Assembly (NCBI RefSeq): GCF_000350225.1
Contig: NW_005179080.1
Location: forward strand, 434,001-498,000
From: Chondrus crispus
Lineage: Eukaryota; Rhodophyta; Florideophyceae; Gigartinales; Gigartinaceae
Length of the DNA stretch: 64,000 bases
Direction of reading: 5' to 3'
A model generated the notes under the pieces. The model saw nothing but the letters and a program-made list of their open reading frames with translations, was not told where the DNA came from and did no database searches. This document shows positions 1 through 9,927 of the stretch, in pieces. The translations under genes were made by a program, and so were the position numbers. The first letter of the stretch is position 1. Each line of letters begins with the position of its first letter.

Positions 1-185
1 TACATGCATATCCCAATTTCTCTGTAATTGCACCATGCATGCAAGGACCTTACCAAATATCGAAAACTTGTGCATGGCGCCAAATCAGAACGGCCGTGCA
101 CCGCTTTCGTGCCTTGAGCCCACCGCTCCCGACGCTACACCCCCAGTCTCTCCACCCCCGCCTCGCTTGTAAACCTCCACTAGCC

Positions 186-1196
186 ATGGCTCAGGTCGCG
201 GAACAGTATCAGCAAGATGACCATGCCGAAGCCTCGGGACCACTGCTCGTGGAGCGTCTCGAGGAGCTCGGTGTATCAGCCACTGACACAAAGAAACTGC
301 GTGAAGCCGGTCTCACCACCGTTGAGTCTGTCGCCTATTCGACAAAAAAGCGTATCATGGCAGTCAAGGGAATCTCTGAAACAAAGGCCGACAAGCTCAT
401 CGCCGAAGCTGCAAAGCTAGTCCCGCTTGGGTTTTGTACAGCTGCGGAATATCATGCCGTTCGGGAAGCTCAGCTCTCACTTACTACGGGCTCAACAGAA
501 CTCGATGCTTTGCTTGCTGGTGGAATCGAAACGGGTTCCATTACAGAGCTTTTCGGCGAGTTTAGAACTGGTAAAACCCAATTGTGTCACACACTTGCGG
601 TTACTTGCCAAATGCCCATGGACCAAGGCGGTGCTGAGGGGAAGGCCCTCTACATTGACTCTGAAGGCACGTTTCGACCCGAACGATGCAAGGCTATCGC
701 GGAACGTTTTGGCCTGGACCCTGACGAGGCGCTGGAGAACGTTTCCTTTGCGAGAGCTTTCAACTCAGACCATCAGACCCAGCTTTTGCAGCAGGCCTGT
801 GCACTCATGACTGAAACTCGATATGCTCTTATAGTTGTCGATTCCGCCACCGCCTTGTATCGCACAGACTTCACCGGTCGAGGCGAGCTCGCTGCAAGGC
901 AGCAACACTTAGGGCAGTTCTTGAGAGCCTTGCAGCGGATAGCTGATGAGTTCGGCTGTGCAGTTGTCATCACAAATCAGGTCGTCGCACAGGTCGATGG
1001 AGGTGCCATGTTTGCGATTGACCCTAAGAAACCCATTGGAGGAAACATAATTGCCCACGCAAGCCAGACTCGACTATCGCTTAGAAAATCCAGAGGGGAA
1101 AACAGGATCTGTAAGGTTTACGATTCTCCAAACTTGCCCGAAGCTGAGGCTACATTTTCAATCAGTGAAGGGGGTATTGTGGATGCCAATGATTGA
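186..1196 (+). CDS. RAD51: RAD51 recombinase, single exon
   Basis: The 336-aa product is a strand-exchange ATPase that forms filaments on single-stranded DNA in homologous recombination and acts in the nucleus. An N-terminal helix-hairpin-helix DNA-binding domain (about residues 24-75) precedes the RecA core. Walker A is GEFRTGKT at 124-131 and Walker B is LIVVD at 215-219. The segments [12 protein letters not shown] and [11 protein letters not shown], and a C-terminal GGNIIAHAS stretch, match RAD51 closely. CHTLAV after Walker A fits RAD51 better than the meiotic paralogue DMC1. I chose the ATG at 186 because it gives the usual family length; the frame is open upstream to 39, but those 49 residues are Pro/Arg-rich and unlike RAD51. 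The 3' end converges on the prefoldin gene 179 bp away. No intron is seen. Confidence 0.95.
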   Translation: MAQVAEQYQQDDHAEASGPLLVERLEELGVSATDTKKLREAGLTTVESVAYSTKKRIMAVKGISETKADKLIAEAAKLVPLGFCTAAEYHAVREAQLSLTTGSTELDALLAGGIETGSITELFGEFRTGKTQLCHTLAVTCQMPMDQGGAEGKALYIDSEGTFRPERCKAIAERFGLDPDEALENVSFARAFNSDHQTQLLQQACALMTETRYALIVVDSATALYRTDFTGRGELAARQQHLGQFLRALQRIADEFGCAVVITNQVVAQVDGGAMFAIDPKKPIGGNIIAHASQTRLSLRKSRGENRICKVYDSPNLPEAEATFSISEGGIVDAND

Positions 1197-1375
1197 GAGT
1201 TAGTGCGGATGTGTCTTGTAGTTTCTTGTATAAACCTTATGGCCAATCCGCCTGTGTTTCGACGGTCAAACTCTTTTCTCGGGCTGCGTCTATGGCAAAG
1301 AATTTGTTCAGAAAGCAAGCCATTATTTGGTAGGCCGCGGGGCTTTCCTTTTGTCAATTTATTCGTTAACCCAAC

Positions 1376-1958
1376 TTACGTTTCCTCCTTTTTCGTTTCC
1401 CTGTTCTGACTAGCTAGCTCGGCTGTTTTCCGCTGTAGAACAGCACTCACTGCCTCAAGCTGTTGTCTCTTCTGCGTGTGGACCTGCGTCGCCTTATCGG
1501 CTTCCTCTTTCAGCAAAGTGGCGCGTTTTGCAAAATGTATCTCGGCAGCTGCCGGCGACTTTTCCACGAAAAACCCAGTGCCGATATCAATCAGTACCAT
1601 TTTCGTATCTGCTAATCGCCCAGGAACGTATATTGAACTTGTCAATGGCACCAATATTTCCTGATCGTTCGACATCTCCGCGATCTGAGCGGCATTCTCC
1701 TTGCTAGCCGTCAGACGCGACACTGCGTTAGAAAGTTGCGAAAGAGAAGCAGATATCATTTGCACTTCCCGTTGTAGTTCCCCTTGTAAGCGGTCCAGTT
1801 GCTCGGGTGGCAAACTACCCAAAGCCACTGTACCACCGGGGGTCTCAACAGCGGATTCGGCGCGGCTCTGCGATGTATCATGATAATATCAGTACTCAAA
1901 GAATCAAATGCCATGGACGCGCAGCAGAAGCAGAAAGAGGGTAGACACATACCTTCAT
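1376..1958 (-). CDS. PFDN5: Prefoldin subunit 5 (alpha-type), two exons
   Basis: This is a subunit of the cytosolic hexameric prefoldin (GimC) chaperone that passes nascent actin and tubulin to the CCT chaperonin. The body lies in 1376-1867. It has an N-terminal coiled coil (LDRLQGELQREVQMI region), a beta-hairpin core with LVPLTSSIYVPG and VLIDIGTGFFVEK, and a C-terminal coiled coil, all diagnostic of the alpha/subunit 5 class. The main frame has no ATG near its start. A GTATGT donor next to 1953 and a CAG acceptor ending at 1868 join a six-base first exon (ATG AAG, 1953-1958) in phase to exon 2 through an 85-bp intron, giving about 165 aa. The alternative is a non-ATG start at 1828. The tiny exon is inferred, the family assignment is firm. 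Confidence 0.85.
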
Positions 1959-2469
1959 GTCCACTATCGAAATGAGGATAAATAGCAGATCTATCCCTGG
2001 ATATGCTCGGCCGCAGTAAGTCGAGAGATCTGGAGGTCAGGATGTTTGTTGGAGGTTGGAACCGGACACTGCACTTTCAGATAATCAATGCTGGCAGCCC
2101 AGTTCGCGAAAGACTGAGTAAGTGGGAAGACTCTGAGAGACCATGTGTCGGTCCGTGTGAAACGCTCGTATTCCCGTGTGAAGTGGCGAGCAAGACGATA
2201 TCAAGAAGATTAAATTGCAGAGCACAGCCCTCCTCTGCCAAAATAATAAAAAGAAATAAATTTCTGCACTCTAGTAGTGCTGCCATGACGTGCTCACGGG
2301 GTTCAGTAGTTTGAGTGCCAGAAATGGGGGCAAATCTGGCGTTCGAACTGGACGTACTGGGTTTGTTCCGCATGAAACTGCAAGCAGACCTCTGAATCTT
2401 CCGTCACAACTTATTGAAATTGCTGCTTAAGAGCAATAAATCAGTTCGTTTCGTTGTTTCACATCTGCG
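1959..2469. promoter_or_regulatory. Divergent intergenic region between PFDN5 and RRF
   Basis: These 511 bp separate two genes reading outward, so they must hold both promoters. I see no convincing TATA box or recognised motif. Short open frames on both strands (2003-2314, 2077-2373) resemble no known protein and look like chance. Confidence 0.4.
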
Positions 2470-3355
2470 ATGTTCCGCGTCGCTGCTCGAACTTCGCAAC
2501 TTCTTACCCCGGCACCGCGATGGTATCCCTTCGCTCCGTGCCGGGGGAAGAAAAAAAAGACGAACAAAAGAAACTCCGCACCAACAGATCTAGACCCTGA
2601 AGTTGCCTCACTAATCAATTTGTCAACGTTTGAGGCCAATATGCAGAAAGCTGTGGATGCATTGCGGGCTAGATATGCTAGGATACGAGCGAGCGGGGCT
2701 TCTCCTGGAATTCTAGATGGTACGTCTTGGTGGCAATTCAAATCGGGCAAATTTGTGCATGTCATTCGATATCTAATATTTTCACTGTGTTTACGAGCTC
2801 CCTCCAGACATTAGAGTCGACGCGTACGGCGCCTCAACGGCACTGAAAAAGCTTGCACAAGTATCTGTGCGGGATGGAAGGACACTGCTCGTAAGCGTCT
2901 TTGATGAGGGGACCTCAAATGCAGTGGAACGCGCAATTAGGGCAGCTGGTCTCAACTTGAACCCCATATGCGATGGCCCGTCAAAGCTTAAAGTGCCTAT
3001 TCCCAAGCCGACGGAGAAGGCCCGCGAGGGTTATGCCAAAGTAAGTGCGGAAGAACGGCTCTATGTCTTGTGGGTTATTTGACGGATGCACGAGTCTAAC
3101 CTCCTCTAAACGTCTACTTTTTCATCCTGTCTGTTTGGCAACTGTCAGGTGGCACTCCAGGATGCAGAGTCTGCGAAAGTAGCCACCCGAATGGTTCGCA
3201 GAAAAGCCATGGACGCCGTCAAAGATTTAAAAGATGATGTGGGCAAGGAGGATTTGAGGCGCATGGAGAATTCTGTGCAGCAGATGTCAAGTAAGTATAT
3301 TGCCGTGATTAACAAATCTCTAGAAGAAAAGGTCAAATCCATAAACGCACCCTGA
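2470..3355 (+). CDS. RRF: Organellar ribosome recycling factor, three exons
   Basis: The product splits post-termination ribosomes, together with EF-G, in an organelle. Three exons are seen: 2470-2719, 2808-3040 and 3149-3355, with introns of 88 and 108 bp (GTACGT...CCTCCAG and GTAAGT...CTGTCAG). Splicing gives 229 aa. After a basic leader of about 45 residues beginning MFRVAARTSQLL come RRF hallmarks: MQKAVDALRARYARIRASGASPGILD, split by intron 1 from DIRVDAYGA, then LNLNPICDG, VPIPKPT, VRRKAMDAVK and a helical C-terminus SSKYIAVINKSLEEKVK. The Arg-rich, acid-free leader suggests a mitochondrial presequence, although a plastid is possible. Both splice junctions restore conserved family sequence exactly, so the exon model is strong. 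Confidence 0.92.
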
Positions 3356-3444
3356 TCGATTGATGTGACGTAAAAGAAACAGGGTGATGTACCAAGGAAA
3401 CATCTAAACCACCGAAACATCGCAATCTGAGCACTTGCATCGTC

Positions 3445-4602
3445 TCAGGGAAACGTTGGTTGGCACTCCAATCCCATTGTCTCTGGAAAACCAAACATTA
3501 TGTTCATGTTCTGAATTGCTTGTCCTGATGCCCCTTTGACAACATTGTCAAGAGCTGAAATTATGATGGCCCGTCCTGAGATTGCATCATTCATGACCTG
3601 AATGACGCAGTTGTTAGAACCGCGCACGTGACGAGTTTGCGGAGGAGCCACACCCTTTTGCAGTACATGCACAAAAGGCTCATCTGCATATCGATTTGCA
3701 AGGCACTTGCGCATTTGATCAGCATCCACTCCGGATGAGGTTTTCACATATATTGTCTCGAGGATACCACGCGACATAGGCATAAGATGCGGAGTAAATG
3801 ACACCCGTACGGGATCGTGGCTTCCGTACGCGTCCGTCAGGCCCTGTTCAATCTCTGGCATATGCCGATGACTGGCCACACCATAGGCAGATATTCCGTC
3901 CGCCACTTCACAAAACAATGTTCCTTGCGTAGGAGACCGTCCAGCGCCAGATATACCGGATTTTGCATCGATGATAATGTCGGTTGGCAGAATCAAACGC
4001 TTTTCAAGTAGAGGGATTAATGGGAGCTGGGCAGTAGTAGGGTAACAACCAGGATTCGCGACAAGTCGGGCATCACGAATGCTCTCTCTAAAAAGCTCAC
4101 TGATACCATAGACAGCTTCTTTCTGCAAAACTGGAGCACGGTGCTTCCCTCCATACCACCGCTCATACGAAGAAAGGTCGCGGAGGCGAAAGTCTGCCGA
4201 TAGATCTACGACCCGCAGCCCCGATGAAAGCGGCAGCGACGCGATAATATCTTGTGTGGTCGCGTGTGGTAAGCAGCAAAAGACGAGATCGGCAGCGGAT
4301 GCCCAGTTCACATCTTCGCTCCTCACAAGTGTAGGCAGAGATTTTCCAAAAGCTCCGAAAGCAAATTGCGGATACACAGCACCCATTTCCTTTCCCGCAG
4401 ACCGGTCAGCCGTCAAAACAGATACTTCAGCTCGTGGATGCTGGGCCAAAAGCCGAAGAAGTTCAGCACCAGTATAACCAGAGGCCCCTAAAATGCCTAC
4501 CTTCACAACGGATGGCATCGAGGCCTTTACAGAGTGAAGACGCGGACATCGTCGACGGGAGCGACGAGGTAACCCAACCAAGGGAATAAAGGACAACGAC
4601 AT
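3445..4602 (-). CDS. ARGC: N-acetyl-gamma-glutamyl-phosphate reductase, likely plastid-targeted
   Basis: The enzyme reduces N-acetylglutamyl-5-phosphate to the semialdehyde with NADPH, the third step of arginine and ornithine synthesis. The 385-aa product starts at the ATG at 4602; an earlier in-frame GTG at 4605 is ignored. Residues 1-30 are Ser/Arg-rich with no acidic residue, as in a chloroplast transit peptide. The Rossmann NADP-binding motif GASGYTG is at 39-45. The catalytic Cys is C186 in NPGCYPT, with the DAKSGISGAG and SHRHMPEIEQ motifs following. Length after the leader matches the stand-alone plant and bacterial enzyme. The gene converges on RRF with 89 bp between stop codons. No intron. 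Confidence 0.95.
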   Translation of the reverse strand: MSLSFIPLVGLPRRSRRRCPRLHSVKASMPSVVKVGILGASGYTGAELLRLLAQHPRAEVSVLTADRSAGKEMGAVYPQFAFGAFGKSLPTLVRSEDVNWASAADLVFCCLPHATTQDIIASLPLSSGLRVVDLSADFRLRDLSSYERWYGGKHRAPVLQKEAVYGISELFRESIRDARLVANPGCYPTTAQLPLIPLLEKRLILPTDIIIDAKSGISGAGRSPTQGTLFCEVADGISAYGVASHRHMPEIEQGLTDAYGSHDPVRVSFTPHLMPMSRGILETIYVKTSSGVDADQMRKCLANRYADEPFVHVLQKGVAPPQTRHVRGSNNCVIQVMNDAISGRAIIISALDNVVKGASGQAIQNMNIMFGFPETMGLECQPTFP

Positions 4603-5250
4603 CACGTATGTATCCCAAAAGTTCTAGAAGAGGGGAGGGAGGATTGTCGTGGGGTTGTTTGCGAAAATCTGGGATATGTTGTACCCTAATTTTTGATTAT
4701 TAACACAAATTTTGCCCGAGACGGGAGAATATGGCACACAAATAAAATCTGCCGCTCATGGGCGCGTCCCTCCAGATGGCGTCTCGCGGTAAGTTACTAC
4801 TCGCCCCTACATGTACAGTATGCCGATTTCCTCTTGTTCCGTCCAAGATCTCTTTACCACTCTACTCTCGAGTCCGCTTGCCCGCCGCTGTGTACTCCAA
4901 GCTACGGCTACTCTTGACCACTAACAAGTACATTCCCCCTCGCTTCTCAAACGACCAGCAAGTACAGAAAATTGTGTGTGAGTCCGCACCTCATGTCTGA
5001 AATGTGATGTTACACCCTGGCTATTGCAAATGAACAGTTGAGAGTCGTTTTGACGTTGAGGCAAGTTGTTCAACTTGCTCAGTGCTCGTATCGAGGTCCC
5101 GAGTCCGTTTTTCATCGCGTTTCTATGGCCAATTATAATCCATACAGGTGCAGGCCGCACTCCGCTTCCTTTCATGCACTTCAGACGAAGCCAGCAGTGC
5201 TGGAACTTCCGCAATCGGCCATTTGGTTCCCGAAATATCTATTCTTTGAT

Positions 5251-5394
5251 CACCAAGAGAGCCATCCTGTACCGTAAGGGTACAGTATGTAGAGAGCCAT
5301 CCTGTACATACTGTACCCTTGTGCTCTCTACCATCCTGTAGAGAGCCATCCTGTACATACTGTACCCTTACGGTACAGGATGGCTCTCTTGGTG
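5251..5394. repeat. Perfect 40-bp inverted repeat with internal 30-bp direct repeat
   Basis: Arms 5251-5290 and 5355-5394 are exact reverse complements. Inside, a 30-bp unit (starting AGAGAGCCATCC) occurs twice in the same direction, at 5291-5320 and 5340-5369; the second overlaps the right arm. The whole could fold into a long hairpin. It may be a small foldback element or a replication-slippage product. Confidence 0.85.
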
Positions 5395-5777
5395 GCACTG
5401 TAACCGTTCCCGACCTAATTGCCAAAATGTCCGTTTCCTCAGCACTGAATCGACCTTTTTAATTGAAAAAACTGCTGAACTTGCTCATTCGAAGCCATTC
5501 AAAAGCCATCTACCATCCAAACACCGCAACTCGCCTAGTTTAGGCCACCGCTTTCCAGCTCAACCATCAACGGCAAGACACGCTTCCATTCAACAACCTT
5601 CAAAAACGCAGTCATTTTACGACAAGTGCATAATTGCCAATTACTGGTTATCATAACACCACGCGCCGTGGCCCGGCATTCTCAACCAAAGCAGTACATG
5701 AGCATGTCTACAATATCTACCCTCGGTACCCCCCTCGGTAGGACTCGCGATGCGTGCATCGCAAAGAATACATCGTC

Positions 5778-5861
5778 GCGTACAGCGCTGCAACAACGTG
5801 TACACGTGTACACACTCAGGGTACATTGACGCGTACAGCACTGCAACAACGTGTACACGTG
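5778..5861. repeat. 31-bp direct repeat with GTGTACACGTG palindrome
   Basis: Two 31-bp copies (5778-5808 and 5831-5861) differ at one base and are spaced by 53 bp. Each ends in GTGTACACGTG, and the first continues into the palindrome GTGTACACGTGTACAC. Function unknown. Confidence 0.8.
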
Positions 5862-6164
5862 CCATCCGTAGGGCAATATGATAAGCTCTGCGTGCACCAA
5901 TCGACATCCTCTGGCCTTGCTATGCGTTGCTGCACAGCTTTTGCGAAGGCGACGGCGTAGAGCCATCACTAACCAGAGCATGTTGATCGTCACACGCACC
6001 ATTCAGGCTTGACAACGCTATCTGTTCCTTCCTTGCGCGTTCGGCAGCCCCATTCAGCTATTTTCTTCCAGCCACATAGTCGAAACTTTTCTGACTGGGA
6101 GATCCCAGAACAGAAGGTTCCTATCGTGCGGCGCCACGCCCGTTTCCCTTGCGCAGCCTGAGAT

Positions 6165-9100
6165 ATGTCCCCATCCCCAGCGGTTGTTGCACCCTTGCTT
6201 GCAAAACGCTTACCGATTCCTCGCTCAGCTCTCTCTGCCCTTGACCAGTGTCGCCGTCCACATCCCACGGAACCTCATAATGCTCTGGCGGCCACTATTA
6301 TTCATGCCGCTCTGACCGACGGCCACTCTGAGGCCTCTGCATCACTTCAATACGTCACACACCGTCTTCTCATTGGAGTTTCCGTTTCCTCAGGTGCCTC
6401 ACGTCTGAATTTTTCCATCGTCCTCGTCGGTCTGATTCGACGCCTCTCCGCAGCTCTTGGATCAGTTCCTGTGAATCAACTCATCAGTCGCCTGGTTGAT
6501 ACTTACGGGCAAAAAGGAACATTCAATCTCGGATACGCAGGTGCGGAGCGTGAGCGCGCTCTAGGTGCCTTGGCGGCAGTAAGCGCTGTGTTCGTCGCAG
6601 TCAATACTCGTTCTCTGTCTGCTGCTGCCTGCCGGAGTCTCATCACATTGTTACGAAGTAGCGTTGAGCGTGAGGCTGCGAAATGGCGCCTGGGTCGAGC
6701 AGCGGCGCACATCGTTGGCAAGGCGCTTACAGCAGTGAAGCTTGATGAGAGGGGCATGATTGTCACAGTCCTTTGGAGATGGTGTCAGGAGAGGCGTGAG
6801 AAAGAGGATGGATTGCAGATAGCATTCTTATTACACAGTCACAGTCTTATAGACATTAAGGCATTTGAAAAGCTGTATCCCAGTCTTGGAGATGGTTTCG
6901 AACAAGCTCTAATGGATACATTCGAGGGGGGCTTCTCCTCATTGGGGTCTTCTGCGAACGGCGACAACAAATATGTTATACCAAGTGTGTGGCGATCAGC
7001 TGTGCGATACATCATCACATCAGAAGGGTCAGAGCATTTGGGTAGCATATCTCACTTCTGGAAATCAGTCGTTCTGGGCAAACTTGTGCGAGGTTCTCGT
7101 AGTGGTGAGAAGAAATTACTAGCATTAGAACTGATTCCCCTGGTATTTGCAGAAGTGCACGATCTGGAGTCCTTCAATATCGTATTTGAAAGTTCACTCG
7201 CTTCCATGGTTGCAGCAATTCTTGGCAGTCAGAAAATGGGTATGACTCGAGCTCCCTTGCGAAAGGGAAGGACCTCTGAGGAGGCATTGGCATACCTAAC
7301 GAATTCCGCTAAAAGCCTGGGCAAACGTCTTGTGAAAGCGATTTTTGAAAGCGAGGGAACAGACAGAAATGGCCAGCCGATGTTGTGCGAATTTTTGAAA
7401 TGGTCCGTGACAGGAGGAATTTGGAATATGCTCTTGCCACCGGCTTTACTTGCAGAAGTTCTTGCTAGTTTGTCTCCAGCCGACGAGAAAACTCTTTTTT
7501 CTAATATTGTCAGGGAATTTGCTCAGCCATACCGCTCTCAAAAGAGTTTAGACGGTGGTGAGAGCAAGTCGAGAATACACAACAGGGCAAGCTTGCTTCG
7601 TTTTTTGTTCACGCTCGCCCGCCAACGCCACAGCTTGGCGAAAGACGTAGTCAGAGTTGTGGCACTGTACTCCGTTTTTCATGCAGAACAGAATCGCCCG
7701 GTTGGGCCAGATCTGCAACCTCTGATGAGGCTCGACAATTTTCAAAACAGAGATTTGTGTGTAGGGTACGGCACGGTGCTTCCCCAACTGCTCCCCGACC
7801 TACCGCTGGATACAGCTGCCTTAGCATTTCGCAGGTTGACAGACTTTTTAGCGTCACAGCAGCGGGGTGATCGTACAGAGGATCTCCTTTTGTTCACCGT
7901 GAAATTATTGAGCTCAGCATCCTCTTCACAAGGACTTTCTCTGAATCTCAGAAGGACTTTTGGCAGTGCACGTGAAGAGGAGGAAGGAGAAACAAAGTCC
8001 TTAGAGGTACAAAGCACTGCAGTGAAAGTCGTGGAGAGACTTTCAATTCTCTCTTCCACTTCCGAGTCGAGCGGTCTTTCGAAATCTCTGAAACTTATTG
8101 CTGCGTATCTTTGCATTGGTCTATATGATCCGCTGTGCAGAGAAGGGAAACGCAGTGTAACGGGTATACAGGACAGCACCCAGGAATTGTCCGGATTATT
8201 CAAGACGATAGACAATCTCGCTGATCACCTGACGGAAACCGCAGCGGAAGTTCCTAGAGAGAACGACAGCCCATCTGATGGACGTGAAGATGGAGAGAAC
8301 TCATTGCCGACGCCCACAGAGTACATTGCCCAACTTATTGCAGATTTGTGTGGGAGAGATGGAAACAGATTTCGTCACGTGTCTGTCATGGCAATTGAAG
8401 CCCTAGACCAAAAGTTAGATGATTCCGTCGTTTCCGTTTTTTTCGATGCAATTGACTCTTACCTCTCCGGAAAGGTTGTTAGGGTAGCACTTCATCGCCC
8501 AGCCCGAGATCCAGAATCTAGCGTGTTGGACATAAACAAAGGCGAAGATGAGGAAATGGAGGAGAGAAATAGCGAAGACGAGAAAGTAAGGTCGGAGTAT
8601 GATCAAGGTATGGATAACGTGGAACCCGGGACTTCCCAAGCATCCGCTTCCGCTGAAAGCGCAGATGAGGAGAGCGATGCGGACACTGGCTCAGAAGAAG
8701 ACTCTGAAGACGTCGTTGATGTTGATATTGACATTGACAGGGAAGACCCTGCCGTTCTGGCGGATTTTGACAAGAGAATTGGTGCGCATTTGCGCTTGCT
8801 CAAAGAAGAAAAGAAAGAAGCCAACCAGCGACGGTTACAAAGGGAGTCCCGATTTGCTCGAGCTGCCCGAGTACTGGACGCCCTTGAAGCTATCGCTCGC
8901 AAGTTGCGGATACGCCTCGAGAAGACTCAGGAAGCTTGTGGACGACTTCCAATTGTCTTCTTAGACTTGCACGTTCGCCTCTACGAATTCGTTCTAGGAG
9001 ACGATAAGAACTTTCGATTTCTCAAGCAAGTGTGCCGTGTTGTTTCAAAGCAAATGCTCATTGCTGCCCCCGTGTTGGTGTCACACGTCTCCGATAAGCA

Positions 9101-9836
9101 GACAGTCTTGGATATAGTAGATCGCTTTTTCAAAATTCTGAGATCCTGTCCAACAGATCGCCAAATACCTGCGCTTGAAGCTCGTACGATTTCAAGGTCG
9201 GCTGGATCCCTCATGAACGTAGCCTCAGAGTTATCAGACGGCAGCTATACATCGTACTTAACCGCATATGAGGAAATCCTTGTCAGCATGATGAAGCCGG
9301 GATCTCACTTCTGGATACCGGATATTTTGGGTTCTTTCATCCAAAAGGCCCCCCTGCTATCTCTGAAGTTGAGTACCATTGTTGCTAAAACGCTCCAATC
9401 CCGGGACGCACCTAAGAGCACGCGGCAGACAGCCAGTGAAGTATTGCTCGGTCTGTCGGTGTCGGCTCTTCAGCTTGACGACTCTTCACCCGAGGTAGAT
9501 AAGTTTTGGAAAATGGTCGAGGCCTGCCTTCTGCAGCAGTGCACGCAGCAATGCACCCGACACATCGGAAAACAATGGAGTTCCGAAGGATATTGCAATA
9601 TGATTAAGGTAGCTGCAAATGCCATTCGGGCTGGGCGTTTTGACAGAGACGATGTTGTGTCGCAACTGAAGGCAAGCATAGAGACGATGGCACTCCCCCA
9701 AAGAGAGCGTACACGGCTCCTAAAGTCACTCCGAATACCGACCGTGGCACACAGTTTGAAACGAAGCATACCTGTATCCACTGAGCTAAGACGAGATGTA
9801 CAGGAGAAGAAGAGAAAGACCACGGCGGCTGAGTAG
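6165..9836 (+). CDS. POL5: MYBBP1A/POL5-like nucleolar protein
   Basis: This 1223-aa single-exon gene belongs to the Pol5/MYBBP1A family, nucleolar HEAT-repeat-like proteins tied to rRNA synthesis and ribosome assembly. The name DNA polymerase phi is historical and polymerase activity is doubtful. The N-terminal block RLLIGVSVSSGASRLNFSIV (about residues 68-87) matches the family signature of an Arg-rich helix followed by a stretch like ARLGFSLALTELL. Long alpha-helical sequence follows. A strongly acidic tract (about 788-870, EDEEMEE to DVDIDIDRED) precedes a basic helical segment, the usual Pol5 layout, and the C-terminus is basic (KKRKTTAAE). The ATG at 6165 is the first in frame. RRP12 is another HEAT-repeat candidate but fits the acidic-tract order less well. 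The gene converges on SCC3. Confidence 0.8.
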   Translation: MSPSPAVVAPLLAKRLPIPRSALSALDQCRRPHPTEPHNALAATIIHAALTDGHSEASASLQYVTHRLLIGVSVSSGASRLNFSIVLVGLIRRLSAALGSVPVNQLISRLVDTYGQKGTFNLGYAGAERERALGALAAVSAVFVAVNTRSLSAAACRSLITLLRSSVEREAAKWRLGRAAAHIVGKALTAVKLDERGMIVTVLWRWCQERREKEDGLQIAFLLHSHSLIDIKAFEKLYPSLGDGFEQALMDTFEGGFSSLGSSANGDNKYVIPSVWRSAVRYIITSEGSEHLGSISHFWKSVVLGKLVRGSRSGEKKLLALELIPLVFAEVHDLESFNIVFESSLASMVAAILGSQKMGMTRAPLRKGRTSEEALAYLTNSAKSLGKRLVKAIFESEGTDRNGQPMLCEFLKWSVTGGIWNMLLPPALLAEVLASLSPADEKTLFSNIVREFAQPYRSQKSLDGGESKSRIHNRASLLRFLFTLARQRHSLAKDVVRVVALYSVFHAEQNRPVGPDLQPLMRLDNFQNRDLCVGYGTVLPQLLPDLPLDTAALAFRRLTDFLASQQRGDRTEDLLLFTVKLLSSASSSQGLSLNLRRTFGSAREEEEGETKSLEVQSTAVKVVERLSILSSTSESSGLSKSLKLIAAYLCIGLYDPLCREGKRSVTGIQDSTQELSGLFKTIDNLADHLTETAAEVPRENDSPSDGREDGENSLPTPTEYIAQLIADLCGRDGNRFRHVSVMAIEALDQKLDDSVVSVFFDAIDSYLSGKVVRVALHRPARDPESSVLDINKGEDEEMEERNSEDEKVRSEYDQGMDNVEPGTSQASASAESADEESDADTGSEEDSEDVVDVDIDIDREDPAVLADFDKRIGAHLRLLKEEKKEANQRRLQRESRFARAARVLDALEAIARKLRIRLEKTQEACGRLPIVFLDLHVRLYEFVLGDDKNFRFLKQVCRVVSKQMLIAAPVLVSHVSDKQTVLDIVDRFFKILRSCPTDRQIPALEARTISRSAGSLMNVASELSDGSYTSYLTAYEEILVSMMKPGSHFWIPDILGSFIQKAPLLSLKLSTIVAKTLQSRDAPKSTRQTASEVLLGLSVSALQLDDSSPEVDKFWKMVEACLLQQCTQQCTRHIGKQWSSEGYCNMIKVAANAIRAGRFDRDDVVSQLKASIETMALPQRERTRLLKSLRIPTVAHSLKRSIPVSTELRRDVQEKKRKTTAAE

Positions 9837-9918
9837 TGTCATTAACGAGTATCTAGAACGCACGGGTCGTGTAAGTCGAGCTATAGAGCTTTAACGGAGT
9901 TCATTCAGAATCTACACA

Positions 9919-9924
9919 ATAAAT
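9919..9924 (+). terminator. AATAAA polyadenylation signal of POL5
   Basis: AATAAA lies 82 bp after the POL5 stop and just before the convergent SCC3 stop codon at 9928. It is a reasonable cleavage/polyadenylation signal in a gap of only 91 bp. Confidence 0.45.
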
Positions 9925-9927
9925 CGA

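Larger units (their letters stand above)
4603..6164. other. Gap between ARGC and POL5 with repeats, no gene recognised
   Basis: About 1.56 kb lie between two outward-reading genes. No open frame resembles a protein. The notable content is a perfect 40-bp inverted repeat at 5251-5394 and a 31-bp direct repeat at 5778-5861, listed separately. The 5' flank of POL5 (about 6000-6164) is ordinary sequence without an evident TATA box. Confidence 0.6.

Noticed and set aside
39-185. N-terminal extension of RAD51 from the ATG at 39
   Set aside because: The 49 extra residues are Pro/Arg-rich and unlike RAD51. The ATG at 186 gives the usual length.
3292-3300. AAGTAAGTAT inside RRF exon 3 as a splice donor
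   Set aside because: Reading through gives SSKYIAVINKSLEEKVK, the expected C-terminal helix of RRF, and then a stop. No further exon is needed.
5251-5861. CRISPR-like array
   Set aside because: Repeats are only two or three in number, inverted or unequal, without regular spacers, and the DNA is eukaryotic nuclear.
6165-9836. RRP12 as identity of the 1223-aa protein
   Set aside because: Both are long helical nucleolar proteins. The N-terminal Arg-rich signature and the late acidic tract followed by a basic helix fit Pol5/MYBBP1A better.
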